Below are positions 48,256 to 59,603 of a stretch of 64,000 nucleotides of DNA, one piece after another. A model generated the notes under the pieces. The model saw only the letters and a list, made by a program, of their open reading frames with translations. It had not been told where the DNA came from and did not search any database. Location: the NCBI GenBank assembly GCA_029834535.1, contig JAQMWT010000548.1, positions 1 to 64,000 of the forward strand, given 5' to 3'. This DNA is from Chrysophaeum taylorii (lineage: Eukaryota; Sar; Pelagophyceae; Pelagomonadales; Pelagomonadaceae). Made by a program: the position numbers and the translations under genes. The first letter of the stretch is position 1. Each line of letters opens with the position of its first letter.

Positions 48256-48614
48256 ACGACCGATCTGCGTCTCCGTCTAAATTAATTGTCCTCCCACACT
48301 CACTCTGCTCTCCTCTCCCCTTGCTCACCCCGCTCTAAAGACCTGCCCCCCTTCCGCTGTTGGTTGCCCTTTTACCCTGAGAGTGGTTTTCTCCTTGACC
48401 CTAACTTCTGCACAACCGACGCGTTCCTGGAGCCACTCTGACGTCTAAGCCCGCATTCTGCCGTCCTCTGCGAACGGCCATTCGACGGCTAGGCTCACTT
48501 TCGCTACCGTCCTCTGCGAGCGGCCCGCGTCTCCGTCTTCTTGTCCTCCATCCTTTCTGGTCGATATGCCATCACCCTGACCCTTCTCGAGTTTACTTCC
48601 GAAACCCTAAAGGA

Positions 48615-49478
48615 ATGGGCTCCCTCGTGTTGATGGCCACGAGCGCGGTTCGCGTCGCCGTTTGCGTCGTGACGTTCGAGCGGCCCCAATACTTGAGTCG
48701 TTGCGTGGAGCAGATCGCACGACAGCGAGATTTGTCGCAGATCGACGTGATCATCGTGGACGACAGTACGTCGAGCTGCAAGGGGGCCGTCGAGGCAGGG
48801 CTCGGGTGTTCTCTCGAGGAGTACTTGCGGCCCGCGCGGCTCGTGTACGACTACTCGGTGGAGCGGCGTACAATCGGGGCCAAGCGGACGCGCGGTCTTT
48901 CGCTCGCGGCCGATCTCGGGTGCGAGGTGATAGCTACGTGGGACGACGACGACGTTTACGGCGACGATCGCGTCGCGGCCCAGGCGGCCCCCATCATCGC
49001 CGGCGACGCCGACGCGACCCTCGCGACTCCCGAAGCCTGGCGTTGGGAGACCGACGACGCCTCGGTCGCGATGTCCTGGGGAAACGCGCCGGCTAAGCTC
49101 GCGGCCGCGATCGATCCCCGCTGCGAACTCGGCCTCGAGCTCGTCGACGAGGCGATCGCCTCCTTGTGCTTCCGCGTCAGCCTCGCCGCTGATTTGAAAT
49201 ATCCCGACCTCTCTTATGACGAGGACCGCCTCTTCTTCGCGGACCTCAAGCGCCGCCGAAGACCAAGGTGTCGCCGCTTGCCGCCGGGCCGCCCTTCGTA
49301 CGTCCACGTCAAGCACCCGTCCGCCGCCGCCGCGGGTCCACTTACGAGACTCTATGCCGCCAACTTGGGCGTTCTCGCGTCTCCTGCGGTTGCGCTTCCT
49401 CTCGTCCTCTCGGCCGTCTTTGGCGCCAGTCGCCTCGTAGCCGGACTCGGCCGCGTCCTCATCGATCTCCCGCGATAG
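48615..49478 (+). CDS. Family 2-like glycosyltransferase
   Basis: 287 residues, no intron. It opens VRVAVCVVTFERPQYLSRCVEQI, then IIVDDSTSS (first Asp motif, ~residue 49) and ATWDDDDVYGDDR (~109-118), the DxD that binds a nucleotide-sugar with metal in GT-A enzymes. SYDEDRLFF could supply the catalytic acid. A hydrophobic stretch near the C-terminus (SPAVALPLVLSAVFGASRLVAGL) may be a membrane anchor. The sugar and acceptor are unknown. An alternative start at Met7 (MATSAVRVAV) fits the conserved part equally well. Confidence 0.8.
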   Translation: MGSLVLMATSAVRVAVCVVTFERPQYLSRCVEQIARQRDLSQIDVIIVDDSTSSCKGAVEAGLGCSLEEYLRPARLVYDYSVERRTIGAKRTRGLSLAADLGCEVIATWDDDDVYGDDRVAAQAAPIIAGDADATLATPEAWRWETDDASVAMSWGNAPAKLAAAIDPRCELGLELVDEAIASLCFRVSLAADLKYPDLSYDEDRLFFADLKRRRRPRCRRLPPGRPSYVHVKHPSAAAAGPLTRLYAANLGVLASPAVALPLVLSAVFGASRLVAGLGRVLIDLPR

Positions 49479-49721
49479 ATAATAGACGGGATGATAACGC
49501 ACACACGACTAGGGGTAACTACTACATGCACACTGAGAAGGAGGAGGATGATGATGATGATAACGTTGTACCAGCGGGGCCGTGGGTTGTGATGATGCTC
49601 GTGGTGGTTCCAGCATCGTCGTGGCCAGCGGCAGGAAGGACCACCGGTGAAGAGTCACACATGCACACAGCCACGTCGGTGCTGAGGTCGAGCAGAGGGA
49701 GCAAGGGGTGTGTGCCTAGCC

Positions 49722-49753
49722 ACTGGTGGTGGTGGTGGTGGTGGTGGTGGTGG
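49722..49753. repeat. (TGG)n microsatellite
   Basis: About ten TGG units just beyond the stop of the minus-strand HAD gene. A (GAT) tract lies at about 49,549-49,562. The gap 49,479-49,753 has no gene. Confidence 0.85.
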
Positions 49754-52216
49754 TCAGACGCCGCAATCCAAAGAAGCCGATGAGAGCACTTTGGATGCCA
49801 CTTCCTTGATGGACGCGCTGGGCTGCGAAATGAGCACCTCAAATGGACTGAAGGAGTGGCGGTCGTCGAACTTCTTGGAAGAAGATCGTATTCGAGGCGG
49901 TTTATCGTCGTCGTCGACGAAGGATTCCATGACGTAGACAAACTGGGAGGCGCCAATCGTGGCTGCTGCGGACTCGTCGGCGGCGTTGTCTGCAACGGCG
50001 GCGTTGTTAGGCGGCGACACTTTGTGTCGAGGCGTTCTCCACCCCGCGGCGAACTCTGCCGGCATATCTGTGACCAGAGCTTGCAAATCATCGCGTGGGA
50101 TGTTGTGCATGCCAATGATGTCCAGCGCTAGCGCGAGATCGTCGAAATCGAATGGACGAATACCAGTTTCTCGCTGCTGCACCGTTTTGACATAGTAAAG
50201 CTTGAGGAGATCGCGGACATCCGCGAGTCGGCTCGTGCGGCCAAAGCCGTTCCGACCGACCTTGAGTCTCCACGCGCGGAGCAGGTCGCAGGCCTGGAGC
50301 TTGTGCATCTCGCGCTCCATCGACGGCGATCGGATCGGTGGCTTCGGCGATGTTTCCCTCTCGAAAAAAAATCGCCGCGGCCTGCGCCGCTGTTCCTCTT
50401 CGAGGGATCGCGCCGCCTCGAAGGCCTCCAATGATTCGCAGGAGGATTCGGGCTCGAGAAAGTGGCCAATAGATGGAGCCCAGTACGTCGGAATATCTGT
50501 CGGGAAGAAACATCGCTCGGCGATGCGGTTGCAGCCGCTCTCGACGAGACACGTCTTGATTCCCGCGCGGTTCCCCGCGCGAATATCGGTCGCAAAGCGA
50601 TCCCCCACGAGGACGATCGACGACCGCTTCCCACTGTGGCCTTGGGCTCGAAGCATGCGGATCGCCTTCTCCACCATGAACTTGTGTCCGATGTTGCCTC
50701 CCTTGCCACAGCACGCCCAACGACCGTCTTTGTCGGAACCGGGCGGCATGATGGGGAGCAGCATCGAAGCAAACATCCCCGGCCCTAAAGAACGAGCCAG
50801 TCAACGAGACGAGAGAACGATCGCGCTTTACGTACGTACCGGGGAGCGGGAAGACGTTCCCGACGAATCGGTCGTGAAGCGATGGATTCTGCGCGCGAGA
50901 TCACGCTCGGGCGGTATGCGAGTCGTACGTACAAAAGGATCGTCGGCCGTGTAGATGAGGTGCGCGCCGTGGCTTAGGAGGAAGGCGCAGTGCTTGATCA
51001 GCTGATAGCACCACCCCGAGATCCCGTCCTCGTCAGCCTTGACGTCGCCGTCGAGGAAGAACACGACGACGACGTGCGGCTCGAGGAATTCGTTGATCGG
51101 GCGGTGGCGCTGGGCCGCCGTGTGTTGCGCCGCTCGAAAGTTGGTCCCTGCCTCGACCGCCCAGTCCATGGCCTCCTCGTCCGTGAGAGACGTCCGAATA
51201 TCCCACGACGCGTACCGATCGGGGTCGCGATCTCTCAGGAGCTGACGCCAAAAGTCGCCCGCCGAGACGACGAGAAGTCGCGCGCGGTGTGGTACGACGG
51301 CGCACATGTAGTCAGCTTGGGCGTCGGCGGCCGTCATAATGCGGTCCATCGGCACGGGTTCCTTGGCGATTTTGTACGGGGGAGTCACGAGCTTGAGCTG
51401 TGTTCCGAGCCAGGATTTGGCGCCCGTGTTGGATAAAAAAACAAAGGGGATTCGTCGGCTTATCAGCTCGCCGTAAAATTCTGCCGCCCCCTCGATCAAC
51501 GCTCCTGGCCGGTAAATGGTACCTGCGGCAATCGTGAGCGAGAGGCCATCTTCTGAGACGACAACTTTACCGTCGAGGTCGAGGATGAAGGCCGTCGTCT
51601 GCTCGAGCGTCGTCGCGTTGAAGCGCGCCGGCATGGGCAAGTGTTCGTTTTGCGGCGACTCGACGCAAAAGTGTGCCACCCACGCCGCTTCGTTAACGAT
51701 GCCGGACCTCGCAATCTCCCGCACGAAATCGTTGACCTCGGCAGCCTTGCGGTGCGGCGAGCGCGAGAATTGCGGGAGAATGCTGCGGACGAGCTCGAAC
51801 TCGTTCATGGCCCAAAGGAGATCGCGGCTAGTGATGCCACCGCGCCCGCGCCGATCGATGAGACGAAATGCCGCAGACACCGCGCCGCGCCAATTGCCGG
51901 CGTTGTCGTCGAGCACGTGTCTCGTAAAGGACGACTTTGTTGGCATCTTCCGCGTCGACGGCGTGCCAGGGCTGATCTCGGGAGGGACCCTTTCGGGGTC
52001 CTCCGCAGAGTCGTCGTCATAGTGATCCGTGGCGGCGGGTTCACAGATGCCAATTTCGAACACGGGCGACGAACGTCCGTCGCGACACCAGGCCTGAGAG
52101 TCGGAGGGCCCCTCGGACGGCGTCGCGGCGTCCTCCTTGTCGTGGCTCATACCCTCCTTGTTCGGATCGATTCGTTTCTTCCGCGCTGCGAAGAAATTCG
52201 ACGCGACGCGAAACAT
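49754..52216 (-). CDS. HAD-superfamily phosphatase-like protein with EF-hand-like segment (two exons)
   Basis: Proposed complement join 49754-50784 and 50836-52216 gives 803 residues; the 51-bp intron starts GTACGTAAAG and ends TTAG. The donor region is GGTACGTACGTAAAG; only the second GT keeps frame. HAD motif I is FILDLDGKV (Asp213 and Asp215), motif II VFLSNTG and motif III VLVGDRFATDIRAGNRAGI with GMFASML before it, as in NagD/4-nitrophenylphosphatase-type enzymes. The N-terminal AFRLIDRRGRGGITSRDLLWAM resembles an EF hand with poor calcium ligands. The C-terminal ~200 residues have another DFDDLALALDIIGM segment of EF-hand-like type. A metabolic or signalling phosphatase is likely; substrate unknown. 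Confidence 0.78.
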
Positions 52217-53013
52217 GAGAAGGCCTTGGCCAAATTAGTCAGACGACGAAGGAACGGGGCCCAAACGGCGGAAGAGACAACACCGCACTGTATTTTCATC
52301 GTTCAGTCCACCTCAGTCCACGTATCCAAACACGTCAATAGTATGAAGACATAACGCAAGACATACCAGTGGACGGCGCACAAATGTTTGGAAATTTTGG
52401 GACCTTAACTGTTTACGTTTTTTTTTGAGGTCCCGTAACTTTTAGATCGAAATATGATCTGCAAAGAATGTCGCCCTTAGGGCATGAGACTTCGCGGTTT
52501 GACGTTGAAATAGTGCAGTCAAACAAACGCAAAATTAATTTGCCCTCCAACGGACGGACGGACGGACGGACGGACGGTAAAGGGACGGACTCCTCCAAGT
52601 TTATTTTGCAGGCGGCAACGGAAACCGGCGTAGGTTGGCACCTATTCGCCTCCCGGGCGGGCCGGTTGGCAGCCGGAACGTTCGCAGTGGGACGGGGTAT
52701 GGCCGGGGGGCGAAGACGGAAGGTTATCGACGAGTTGCTTGTCAGTCACATCGCGGTCTCCTCGTCGCATGGCGACAAGCTTGATGGTCACTCTCCGCCG
52801 ACCGACCTTTCGGCGCTCCTCGTCTACAGGCCCGTGATTCCGGACTGGCACCTGTCGGTCCGGCCTGGCTCCCATGCTCGGGAGAGGTCTGAAGTTAGTT
52901 AGTTAGTCAACGGAAACTGAGGAAACACACAACATCGCGGTCGCGGGGTGTGACCCAGGCACCACCTACCCATGAGGCCGGCAGGCAAGATGTTGCGGTA
53001 GGGCTAGGGTTCA
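52217..53013. other. Intergenic with (GGAC)n and dispersed repeat copy
   Basis: (GGAC)n at about 52,551-52,577 precedes the dispersed repeat. The rest shows no gene. Confidence 0.6.
52625..52875 (+). repeat. Dispersed ~250-bp repeat, copy B
   Basis: Aligns to the minus strand of 7,620-7,870: ccggcgtaggttggc, cctcccgggcgggccggttggc and cgccgaccgacctttcggcg are shared with small changes. This copy keeps an open frame (GWHLFASRAGRLAAGTFAVG) over its length. Family unknown. Confidence 0.6.
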
Positions 53014-53787
53014 TCACCTTCGGTTGCGGAGCAGGGAGAGGGCGAGGCGCCAAGCTCCCTGGACCGCCCCGAGGGCAAGGCGTCGGCGTTCGGCGATGAC
53101 GTTGGCGTTGAGTTGGAAGGAGCGAGCGGCCTCGTAGTAGACCGCGAGTTGCTTGTCGTCGGCGAGGTCGGCCGAAACGCGATCAATCGAGGCGCAGAGG
53201 TCGGCCGCTGTTTGGGGCAAGGGGGGTGGGGAGAAGCCGACGGCGCGCATCCAGGGCGTCGCGACGAGGCTCTCGAAGGCGACGTCGCAATAGACGTAGC
53301 GCCCAAAGATGTGGCCGAGGAGGAGGTCGCCGTCGAGGGTCGACACCGCGCGGATGCGGCGCACGTACTGGCGCACGGCGGGCGAGAGACCGTCGTCATC
53401 AAAGGCCGACGCGAACGAGACGCCGCCCGCGAGCTCTTTCACTTCGTTCTCGAGCTTCTCGGCTCGCCGCAGCGCGTCGCCGTGTTCGCGCCACACCTGC
53501 CCCGCGGCACCCGTTAGCGACGTGAACTCCTGGAGCTCCGCGGTCTCGGCGATCTGCGCGTCGAGCTCGGCCTCGAGGACGCGATATATCGGGATCTGCC
53601 GACGTCGGTACGCAACGTATTCGCCTTCCGACGACACGGCGCGCAACGCCCCCATCTTCAGGACCTGCGCCTTTGGCGCGTCCTCGGTAACGAGGACCTG
53701 CAGCGCCTCGCTCAGCTGCCGTTTTCCGTGCCACACGCGCTGACGGAAGCTCGCGACGACGCGCATCGGGTGGAGGAGGGCAAGCAT
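53014..53787 (-). CDS. Heme-oxygenase-like protein
   Basis: 257 residues from the Met of MLALLHPMRV; the frame is open for 59 further codons upstream (to 53,964), overlapping the opposite-strand gene. Resembling heme oxygenase: YVAYRRRQIPIYRVLEAELDAQ (helix with Y...L...Y..LE), YVRRIRAVSTLDGDLLLGHIFGRYVY (where enzymes have LL.H...RY.GDLSGG) and YYEAARSFQLNANVIAE (F..N). The GG of the GDLSGG helix is not kept and the proximal heme His is not evident, so it may be a catalytically altered member of the all-helical fold. A true enzyme would open heme to biliverdin in the plastid. Confidence 0.55.
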   Translation of the reverse strand: MLALLHPMRVVASFRQRVWHGKRQLSEALQVLVTEDAPKAQVLKMGALRAVSSEGEYVAYRRRQIPIYRVLEAELDAQIAETAELQEFTSLTGAAGQVWREHGDALRRAEKLENEVKELAGGVSFASAFDDDGLSPAVRQYVRRIRAVSTLDGDLLLGHIFGRYVYCDVAFESLVATPWMRAVGFSPPPLPQTAADLCASIDRVSADLADDKQLAVYYEAARSFQLNANVIAERRRLALGAVQGAWRLALSLLRNRR

Positions 53788-54433
53788 GAGCGTCGAGGCC
53801 TTGCCAGACGGTTTGGGGGACTCCGAGGACGAGGCGCCGGCACCGGTGGCGCCGGAGGCAGCAAAAAAGACCCCGGCCAAGTCATCCTCGCTGCCGTCGG
53901 CCGACACCTTGCTCGATACGACCACCGCGTCAGCCTGGTTACAAAAGCCGACCTGGGCGATCAAGCCCCGGGAACTCGCTGTCCGCGCAGAAAGAGCGGT
54001 CGAGGCACCGGTCGAGGTCGAGGCTCGCGACGACCCCGACGCTTCGGACTACGGCGACGACATGTACGAGTTCTACGACCCGGCCAAGGGCTGGCAGGGC
54101 AAGCGCAACTTCAACTTTGTCGACGACGCGAGCGGGTAGGCTTTCGAAACGCTCCGATCGCGTGGTTTGAGGTTCCGCGCAGCTACGGCATCGGCATGCG
54201 TCAACAGAGGTGCGTGTGTCGATCAGCTTGTCTGCTTGAGCTTTTTCTTCCGCAGACAACATGGTGCTGAGGCCAACGAGCCAAAGGCGAAGAAACGAGA
54301 AGCGGCCGACAAGCCGAGCGCGGCCAAGGACCGCGTCAAGCAGCAACGACTCGCGGGCCAATCAGGTATCGGTGAGGACTTCCGAGTCTGGCGATCCGAA
54401 GAGGAGATGCGCCTACGACAGCAGTACGATTGA
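53786..54433 (+). CDS. Small conserved protein with QSGIG..F..WRSEEEM C-terminus (two exons)
   Basis: Proposed join 53786-54135 and 54256-54433 (120-bp GTAGGC...GCAG intron) gives 175 residues. The N-terminus is acidic and Pro/Ala-rich; the middle has ASDYGDDMYEFYDPAKGWQGKRNFNFVDD; the C-terminus reads DRVKQQRLAGQSGIGEDFRVW followed by RSEEEMRLRQQYD. That ending is so well formed that I believe it is a conserved eukaryotic motif, possibly of a nuclear or splicing-related protein, but I cannot name the family. Its ATG shares the CATG at 53,785-53,788 with an ATG of the opposite gene. Confidence 0.65.
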
Positions 54434-54589
54434 CTCGCGAAGAAGCCCGCGATGGCTACCGCGACAAAACCCTTCCTGTCGACCGACCGACGACGAGTAC
54501 ATCTTAACAAACCCACATACGCACCTTCCTTTGTGGAAGGTGTTCACCCTGTTTGGCTTTTAATTTTTTTGCCTCACTCTCCGACAGGA

Positions 54590-56160
54590 CCTGGACTCCG
54601 AAGTGGGTTTTGAGACCTCGCTACCCTTCCAAACAACCCAAACCCGGACGTTTGCGATTTCTTCTCGAAGACTTTGGCGGCGACATGCGAAAGGATATGA
54701 AGGCCCGCCCTTGTGGGTCTAGACGTCCGGCGAGACAAACGCGCGTCCCGCGGTTTGTACCGCAGTGTACATGGTGGGGAAGTGTGGCCCGGCCCGGACG
54801 CGCGCGGCGGGCGAGCACGCGGGGTAGAAAATCAGACCGATGAACCAAGGGCGACGTGGTGTTCAGGCGGACGCGCCAGGGGCGACACGGTCCACAAATT
54901 CGCTGAGGTTCTGGTCCATCAGGAGGGCCATGTAATTCTGATGTTGTCGATAGCGCTGCTCTCGCGCTCGGGCTTTGCTGCAACGTCCGCTCGGCGTCGC
55001 ATTTTAAGCCGGAGGTTGCCAGTGCGTCCATCTGGAAGGGGGGTGGCCATCTCAAGGAGCTGCGTGTCCGAGTATTTGAAGTCCCGGAAGAGGCTTCTGG
55101 TGCCCTGGATCTCCTCCTATCATCGAACCTCGAGGTAGTACTCGTCCTTCGCGACGTTCCTGCTGTCCCTGCTCGAGCCGACGCGAATTTTATTTCAGCG
55201 GCGATCGGTGCCACCTCGACTTTGCCCAAAAAGAAGTCAACGCCCTGATCCTCGCGCTCGCTCTCGCTCACACCGAGCGCGACGATGTCCCCGACTGTGA
55301 TGTCGGGAGCGAGCTCTGCGAAACGAGACTGCTTCTCGCAAAAGCCCTCGACGATGATGCGGCGCTGAGCGGCCTTTCTAGTGCGAGTGGCGGCGGCATC
55401 CTCGCGCAGCTTCAGAATGCCCGTCTTCTTGGCCCAGCCGTGACCGTCGTGGCGGGCGCCGCAGACCCACCGCTTGAAGTTGCACGGCGAGAAGTTCTGC
55501 GACCGACAATGCGGGCAAGAGCAGGCTGGCCCCGCATGCGCAGGTCGTCAATGGCAAAAGAATTCCCGGGTAGATACTCGCGCTGTGACATTCATCCTGC
55601 GACCGGCAACGCGCCCCAGTTTTAGTCGCGGTCAGCCACGATCACGTCGGGGTCGGTATGGTTCGAGCCGTCGTCGACACCAGTCCAGCTCACGAATTGG
55701 CAGAAGTAGCGATCGAAGCCCAGCTGCGGCTTCCGCGCAAGCGACAGCTTACAGTCGTGGACGGGCGCTGGCCGGCCGCGTCGGGCGGCTAGGAAGAGAG
55801 GCCAGGGCTGCGGTATGGTGACCACGTCCGCCACAACATTCCGAGTGATCCAGCGTCGGTCTTCCTTACCGATATCGTATCGTGAACGCCTTCGAAGTCG
55901 CTCGTCGCCGCGAAGCGATGGACGAGCTCCACGCCGAGGTCGATTCACCACTTGGCGACCATGATCTAAATCGATCGTGGCGTACAGTTCCTCCAGCGCC
56001 ATCTTGTTCGCACCGACAAAACGCAACGTGCGGACAGACTTTGTGCAGAATACATGTACCCTTTAATGGTCGTCATCAGCTCTGGATCCGCCCACTCGCC
56101 CTGCCACCACATTGGTTTCGGCATCGCCATTGACACCGTGCCCCTTGTCAGCACTCCGAG
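54590..56160 (-). pseudogene. Decayed minus-strand gene, family not recognised
   Basis: Pieces of protein-like sequence lie in order across several frames. From the right they are: DPELMTTIKGYMYSAQS; FVGANKMALEELYATIDLD; RNVVADVVTIPQPWPLFLA; KPQLGFDRYFCQFVSWTGVD; a Cys-rich CSCPHCRSQNFSPCNFKRW; ITVGDIVALGVSESEREDQG; and FRDFKYSDTQLLEMATPLPDG. Frameshifts and stops separate them. The Cys/His-rich part could bind zinc. The layout suggests a dead transposon or host-gene relic ~1.5 kb long; no known domain could be assigned. Confidence 0.5.
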
Positions 56161-58838
56161 CAGAGCGGATGCCTACTTCATGGCTGCAGTAGGCTCTCTC
56201 GATATTGCACGCGCCAGAAACTCAGCACAGTCCTTCCGATGTCCGAAGCCGCTCCTCGGATACTTTCCGCCCGCGAAGGAACGCGAGCTGTCCCTGTCGA
56301 CAGAACAGGCTCGTGCGACGCCGAGAGATCGCTAAAAGGTAGCTAAGGCTTGAGCAGCGTATGATGCCACGTGTTCGCACTATAGCAGAGATTTACGGTC
56401 TAAAGTTGAGGTTGTACACAGGCCTGAATATGTTAGAAAGCCCGGCTGTGGCGAACTTATACTTCAGTATGTTTTTGTATTTGAATTTTAGAAGGTTCTG
56501 CCCAAATTGGCCCTATATTATAGACTTATGTGACGTCACCTGCCCATATTCAAACTTACGAAAATCTCTCGCCACAGAAATCAGGCTGGTAAACGAAGCA
56601 GGCTTTTTTCCTATGACCTCCGCGATGGCGTGGGCATTTCGAGCTGCTTCCTTCAGACAGGGAGTTACCCGACCCTTGCCCTCCCGACCCGTACCGAAAA
56701 CGCGGTTCGATTTTGTGGCCTTGATCCAAAGTAAAACGAATGTCCCGTCATAGGCTTTTAAAAGGTCGACTGCTAGGAGTGGTTTGGGAGGGTTTTTACA
56801 GGTCGACTGCTAAGAGGGGGGATGCTAGCAGTGGTTTTGGAGGGTTGTGTTGGTGGGGGGGGGGCGTGTGGGTTCCTGGGAGGGTTGTGTAAAAGGGTTG
56901 TGTGGGGACGTGAGAGATGCCGGAAAGGCGAAGATATCACGAAGATTTCCCGTTCAGGGGTTTCGGGGGGTGTGTGAAGACCTGAGGGATGCCTCAAAGG
57001 CGGGGTCATCGCCTAGCAGGCAAAGAGAGGGCGGGCCCCACCCGCAGGTCACACGCATGCTGCCGCCGGACGTATTTGCGACGAAGTGTGACGTCCTGCT
57101 GGACGCGGGCGGCCTGGGTGGGGCTGCCCGAGGCGGCGACATGGCTGAGGGCGGTGATGACAAAGCCCGTCATAGGTTTTCTGTTGGTACCACCTTTCGG
57201 GTGCTAATCCCAGCGCCACGGCGTGGGATTAGCCTACGCTCTATGCACCGGGCTGGCCTAGAGTCAGTCACAACCTTTGGTTTTAAAGATAGACTGCAGG
57301 AGGTGGGGGGGGGTAGTGCAAACTTGACCACGCAGGGCGTTCAGTGGTTTGGGGGGTTGTGTGAAGTCGTGCGTGGTGCCTGGATCTTTCGCTTGGTCGT
57401 AAGGGTCGGTTCGATTCGCCCATGGCAATTTATTCTTCACCCTAGGATTGCAGCACCTATTTTCGTTCAAAATCAGGCAATTTCCTGGGATGACGTCCTG
57501 CATAGGCTGTCGGACTGAGATCCGCCCGCAGGGCTGCTAAAACCACCCACTCGGGTCGTACTTCGATCCTTCGATCTCCGGTCTATAGGTTTTGAGTCTT
57601 TAGATATCCGACGAGCCGACCAGCAATGTATTGCACTCTAAACAAATCGCCTAAAAGCTGCCACGCCGACGGAGTCCACGCTCTTGAAATTCGGACCTCT
57701 GTGATGCGCTCCCGCCGCGGTCGGCTACCAACCTGCGCAATCGTAGCACCTGCGCGATCGTACCAAAATCGTGGCTGCCCAAGGTTGGATCGAATGACCA
57801 AACTCAACTGGACGAGAAAACCGATTTCAGAGGGATGGATTGTACGCTGGGGAGTCGCCTACTCCTGGGGTGACGCCTCGAACTGAGACCACTACAGTCT
57901 ACACGTGACTTACGAACGTCCGACCATCCGACACTTAAAAATCGAACGAGGTGTTCGGGGCTAAGTCGGCGTCATTTCGAGCAACTGAGCAAACACTCTC
58001 GAAGGATTGCAAGAGGACAAGAGATTCACTCGCGGGCCGTCGCCACAACCTAGTACTCTCGAGTTTGAGCGCGCATAATAAAGCAGTCATCGTGAATCTT
58101 GTGGTTGCCGAGTGAGTTTTAGAAACTCCAAGTCCGAGACGTATGAGCCGACATCGGATGCAGTATCTGCGTATTCGGATGCCTGAAGCTCGCGCAGATG
58201 CATTTCCAGGCAAGCCTCGAATATTTGGAGCTCGTCAATAATAATTATTGGAGACGCCTTTCGCTGTGAGCCGAAGTTGAAGTGTTGAGTATTGAGCCCA
58301 AAAAACGCTCAGCCTCATGCTGCTTGCAACTGTGCGATTTTTTTGTTAGGAAGGGTGCAACAGTACAACCAACAAACGCTTACCGCCTGAATGCTGCGCG
58401 CTCAAGAGCGAAGTGTTGCACAATAATTAAATCGGTACCTTATGAATTCGAGGTTCGCTCCACGTTGTTGAGGAGTGCTTGGTAGGCCGATGAGGTTGGC
58501 TGAGTAACGAGTGAGTTTTCAAAAACGGCCATGCAAGACAAGACAAGTGTTGTTAGTCAAAAAGATTAGAGAAGATAGTGTGTTGCATCATGCAGACTGA
58601 CCTTAAACTGTAAGGATTCTGGGGGATTGTCAACTGAAAGGATCCTATGGGATTGTCGAGCGCTGCCTAAGTCACAAGCTACCCTCTGCGACCAACACGT
58701 GACTGTCAGAGAATCAACTTGCTTATGAATTCAACTTGAAGCAAGAGTGGAGTGTTTGTTTGTGTTCGAACCACAGCATACCGAATTGCTCCAACCGAAC
58801 GATATTGCCGCGGATTACGGAACGCTCCAGAGAGATTT
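56161..58838. other. Gene-poor, lower-GC region
   Basis: No supported gene. It includes G-rich runs near 56,857-56,866, 57,306-57,313 and 57,346-57,353, and two imperfect copies of a short sequence (gtgtggggacgtgagagatgcc at ~56,898 and gtgtgaagacctgagggatgcc at ~56,972) also found beside the retrotransposon. Confidence 0.6.
57203..57233. other. Perfect hairpin-forming inverted repeat
   Basis: GCTAATCCCA (57,203-57,212) and TGGGATTAGC (57,224-57,233) form a 10-bp stem with an 11-base loop. There is no T-run after it and no nearby gene, so its role is unknown. Confidence 0.6.
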
Positions 58839-59603
58839 ATGGCCCCAGACAGCAATGCGGAAGACGAGGTCAGCTTGGGTGATGCTTCGAGCGTGCTAAG
58901 TGCTGCAGAGGAACTCGATGATCTCCCGGAAGGGCCGGAAGGCCCGGTGGAACAATGTCGTGAGACTACGTCCTCCCGGTTGCATACTACTGCATGTTGC
59001 GAAAAGACTGTCGAGCAGAGACCCACCGCGCTCCCGCAGAACAGTGCCGCTAACTCGAGCCCTTTGCTGAAGCGAGAGGACGTTCCCAATTCACAACCAT
59101 CGGCAAAGAGCATTGCAGGTGACGAGTCTTCGACACTAATGAGCCGCCCGGCGGAGCTATGGCGCAGAGAGTTTCAAGGTCAACTCAGCATTGAGGATGC
59201 CAAAGCTGCCTGGTTGTCGCTCGATACCACCGAACGCGAGAGGTTCGAGGCTCGCGTCGAGGCTTTGCCCGCCCGCCCCATCCTACAACGGGTGGGATCC
59301 GTGTCGGCGAAACCATTTCCTAGAATTGTGCCAAAAGTTCGTGGCATTCGCATCCTGGGCCCTGCGAGACCAGCTCTTCTTGGCCCTGAACTCCCAATTC
59401 CTGTGCGCGGGAGAAAGCAACGCGGAAACTCGATCAAGTCAAAGTCAGGACGCGAGCATTTTACCAAGAAGCTCGTGGCAAGCGGTTGGAGAGTGCAGAC
59501 CCAGGGAAACCAAGTCACATTTTGGAGTCCGGGCATCCCGTCGATTACATTCTCCTCGGTTTCTCAGATTGCCAAAGCTTTCCCGCACCTCGTGCCCAAT
59601 TAG
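58839..59603 (+). CDS. Hypothetical protein, unknown
   Basis: 254 residues from MAPDSNAEDEV (Met 29 codons downstream of the first in-frame Met). Acidic, Ser-rich N-terminal half; a short segment LWRREFQGQLSIEDAKAAW; then a basic stretch (RGRKQRGNSIKSKSGRE) and a compact C-terminal ~45 residues (KKLVASGWRVQTQGNQVTFW and SPGIPSITFSSVSQIAKAFP). The latter faintly recalls the GW...SP.G..F.S layout of methyl-CpG-binding/TAM domains, but this is weak. The open frame is much longer than others in this lower-GC region, which supports it being real. Confidence 0.45.
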   Translation: MAPDSNAEDEVSLGDASSVLSAAEELDDLPEGPEGPVEQCRETTSSRLHTTACCEKTVEQRPTALPQNSAANSSPLLKREDVPNSQPSAKSIAGDESSTLMSRPAELWRREFQGQLSIEDAKAAWLSLDTTERERFEARVEALPARPILQRVGSVSAKPFPRIVPKVRGIRILGPARPALLGPELPIPVRGRKQRGNSIKSKSGREHFTKKLVASGWRVQTQGNQVTFWSPGIPSITFSSVSQIAKAFPHLVPN

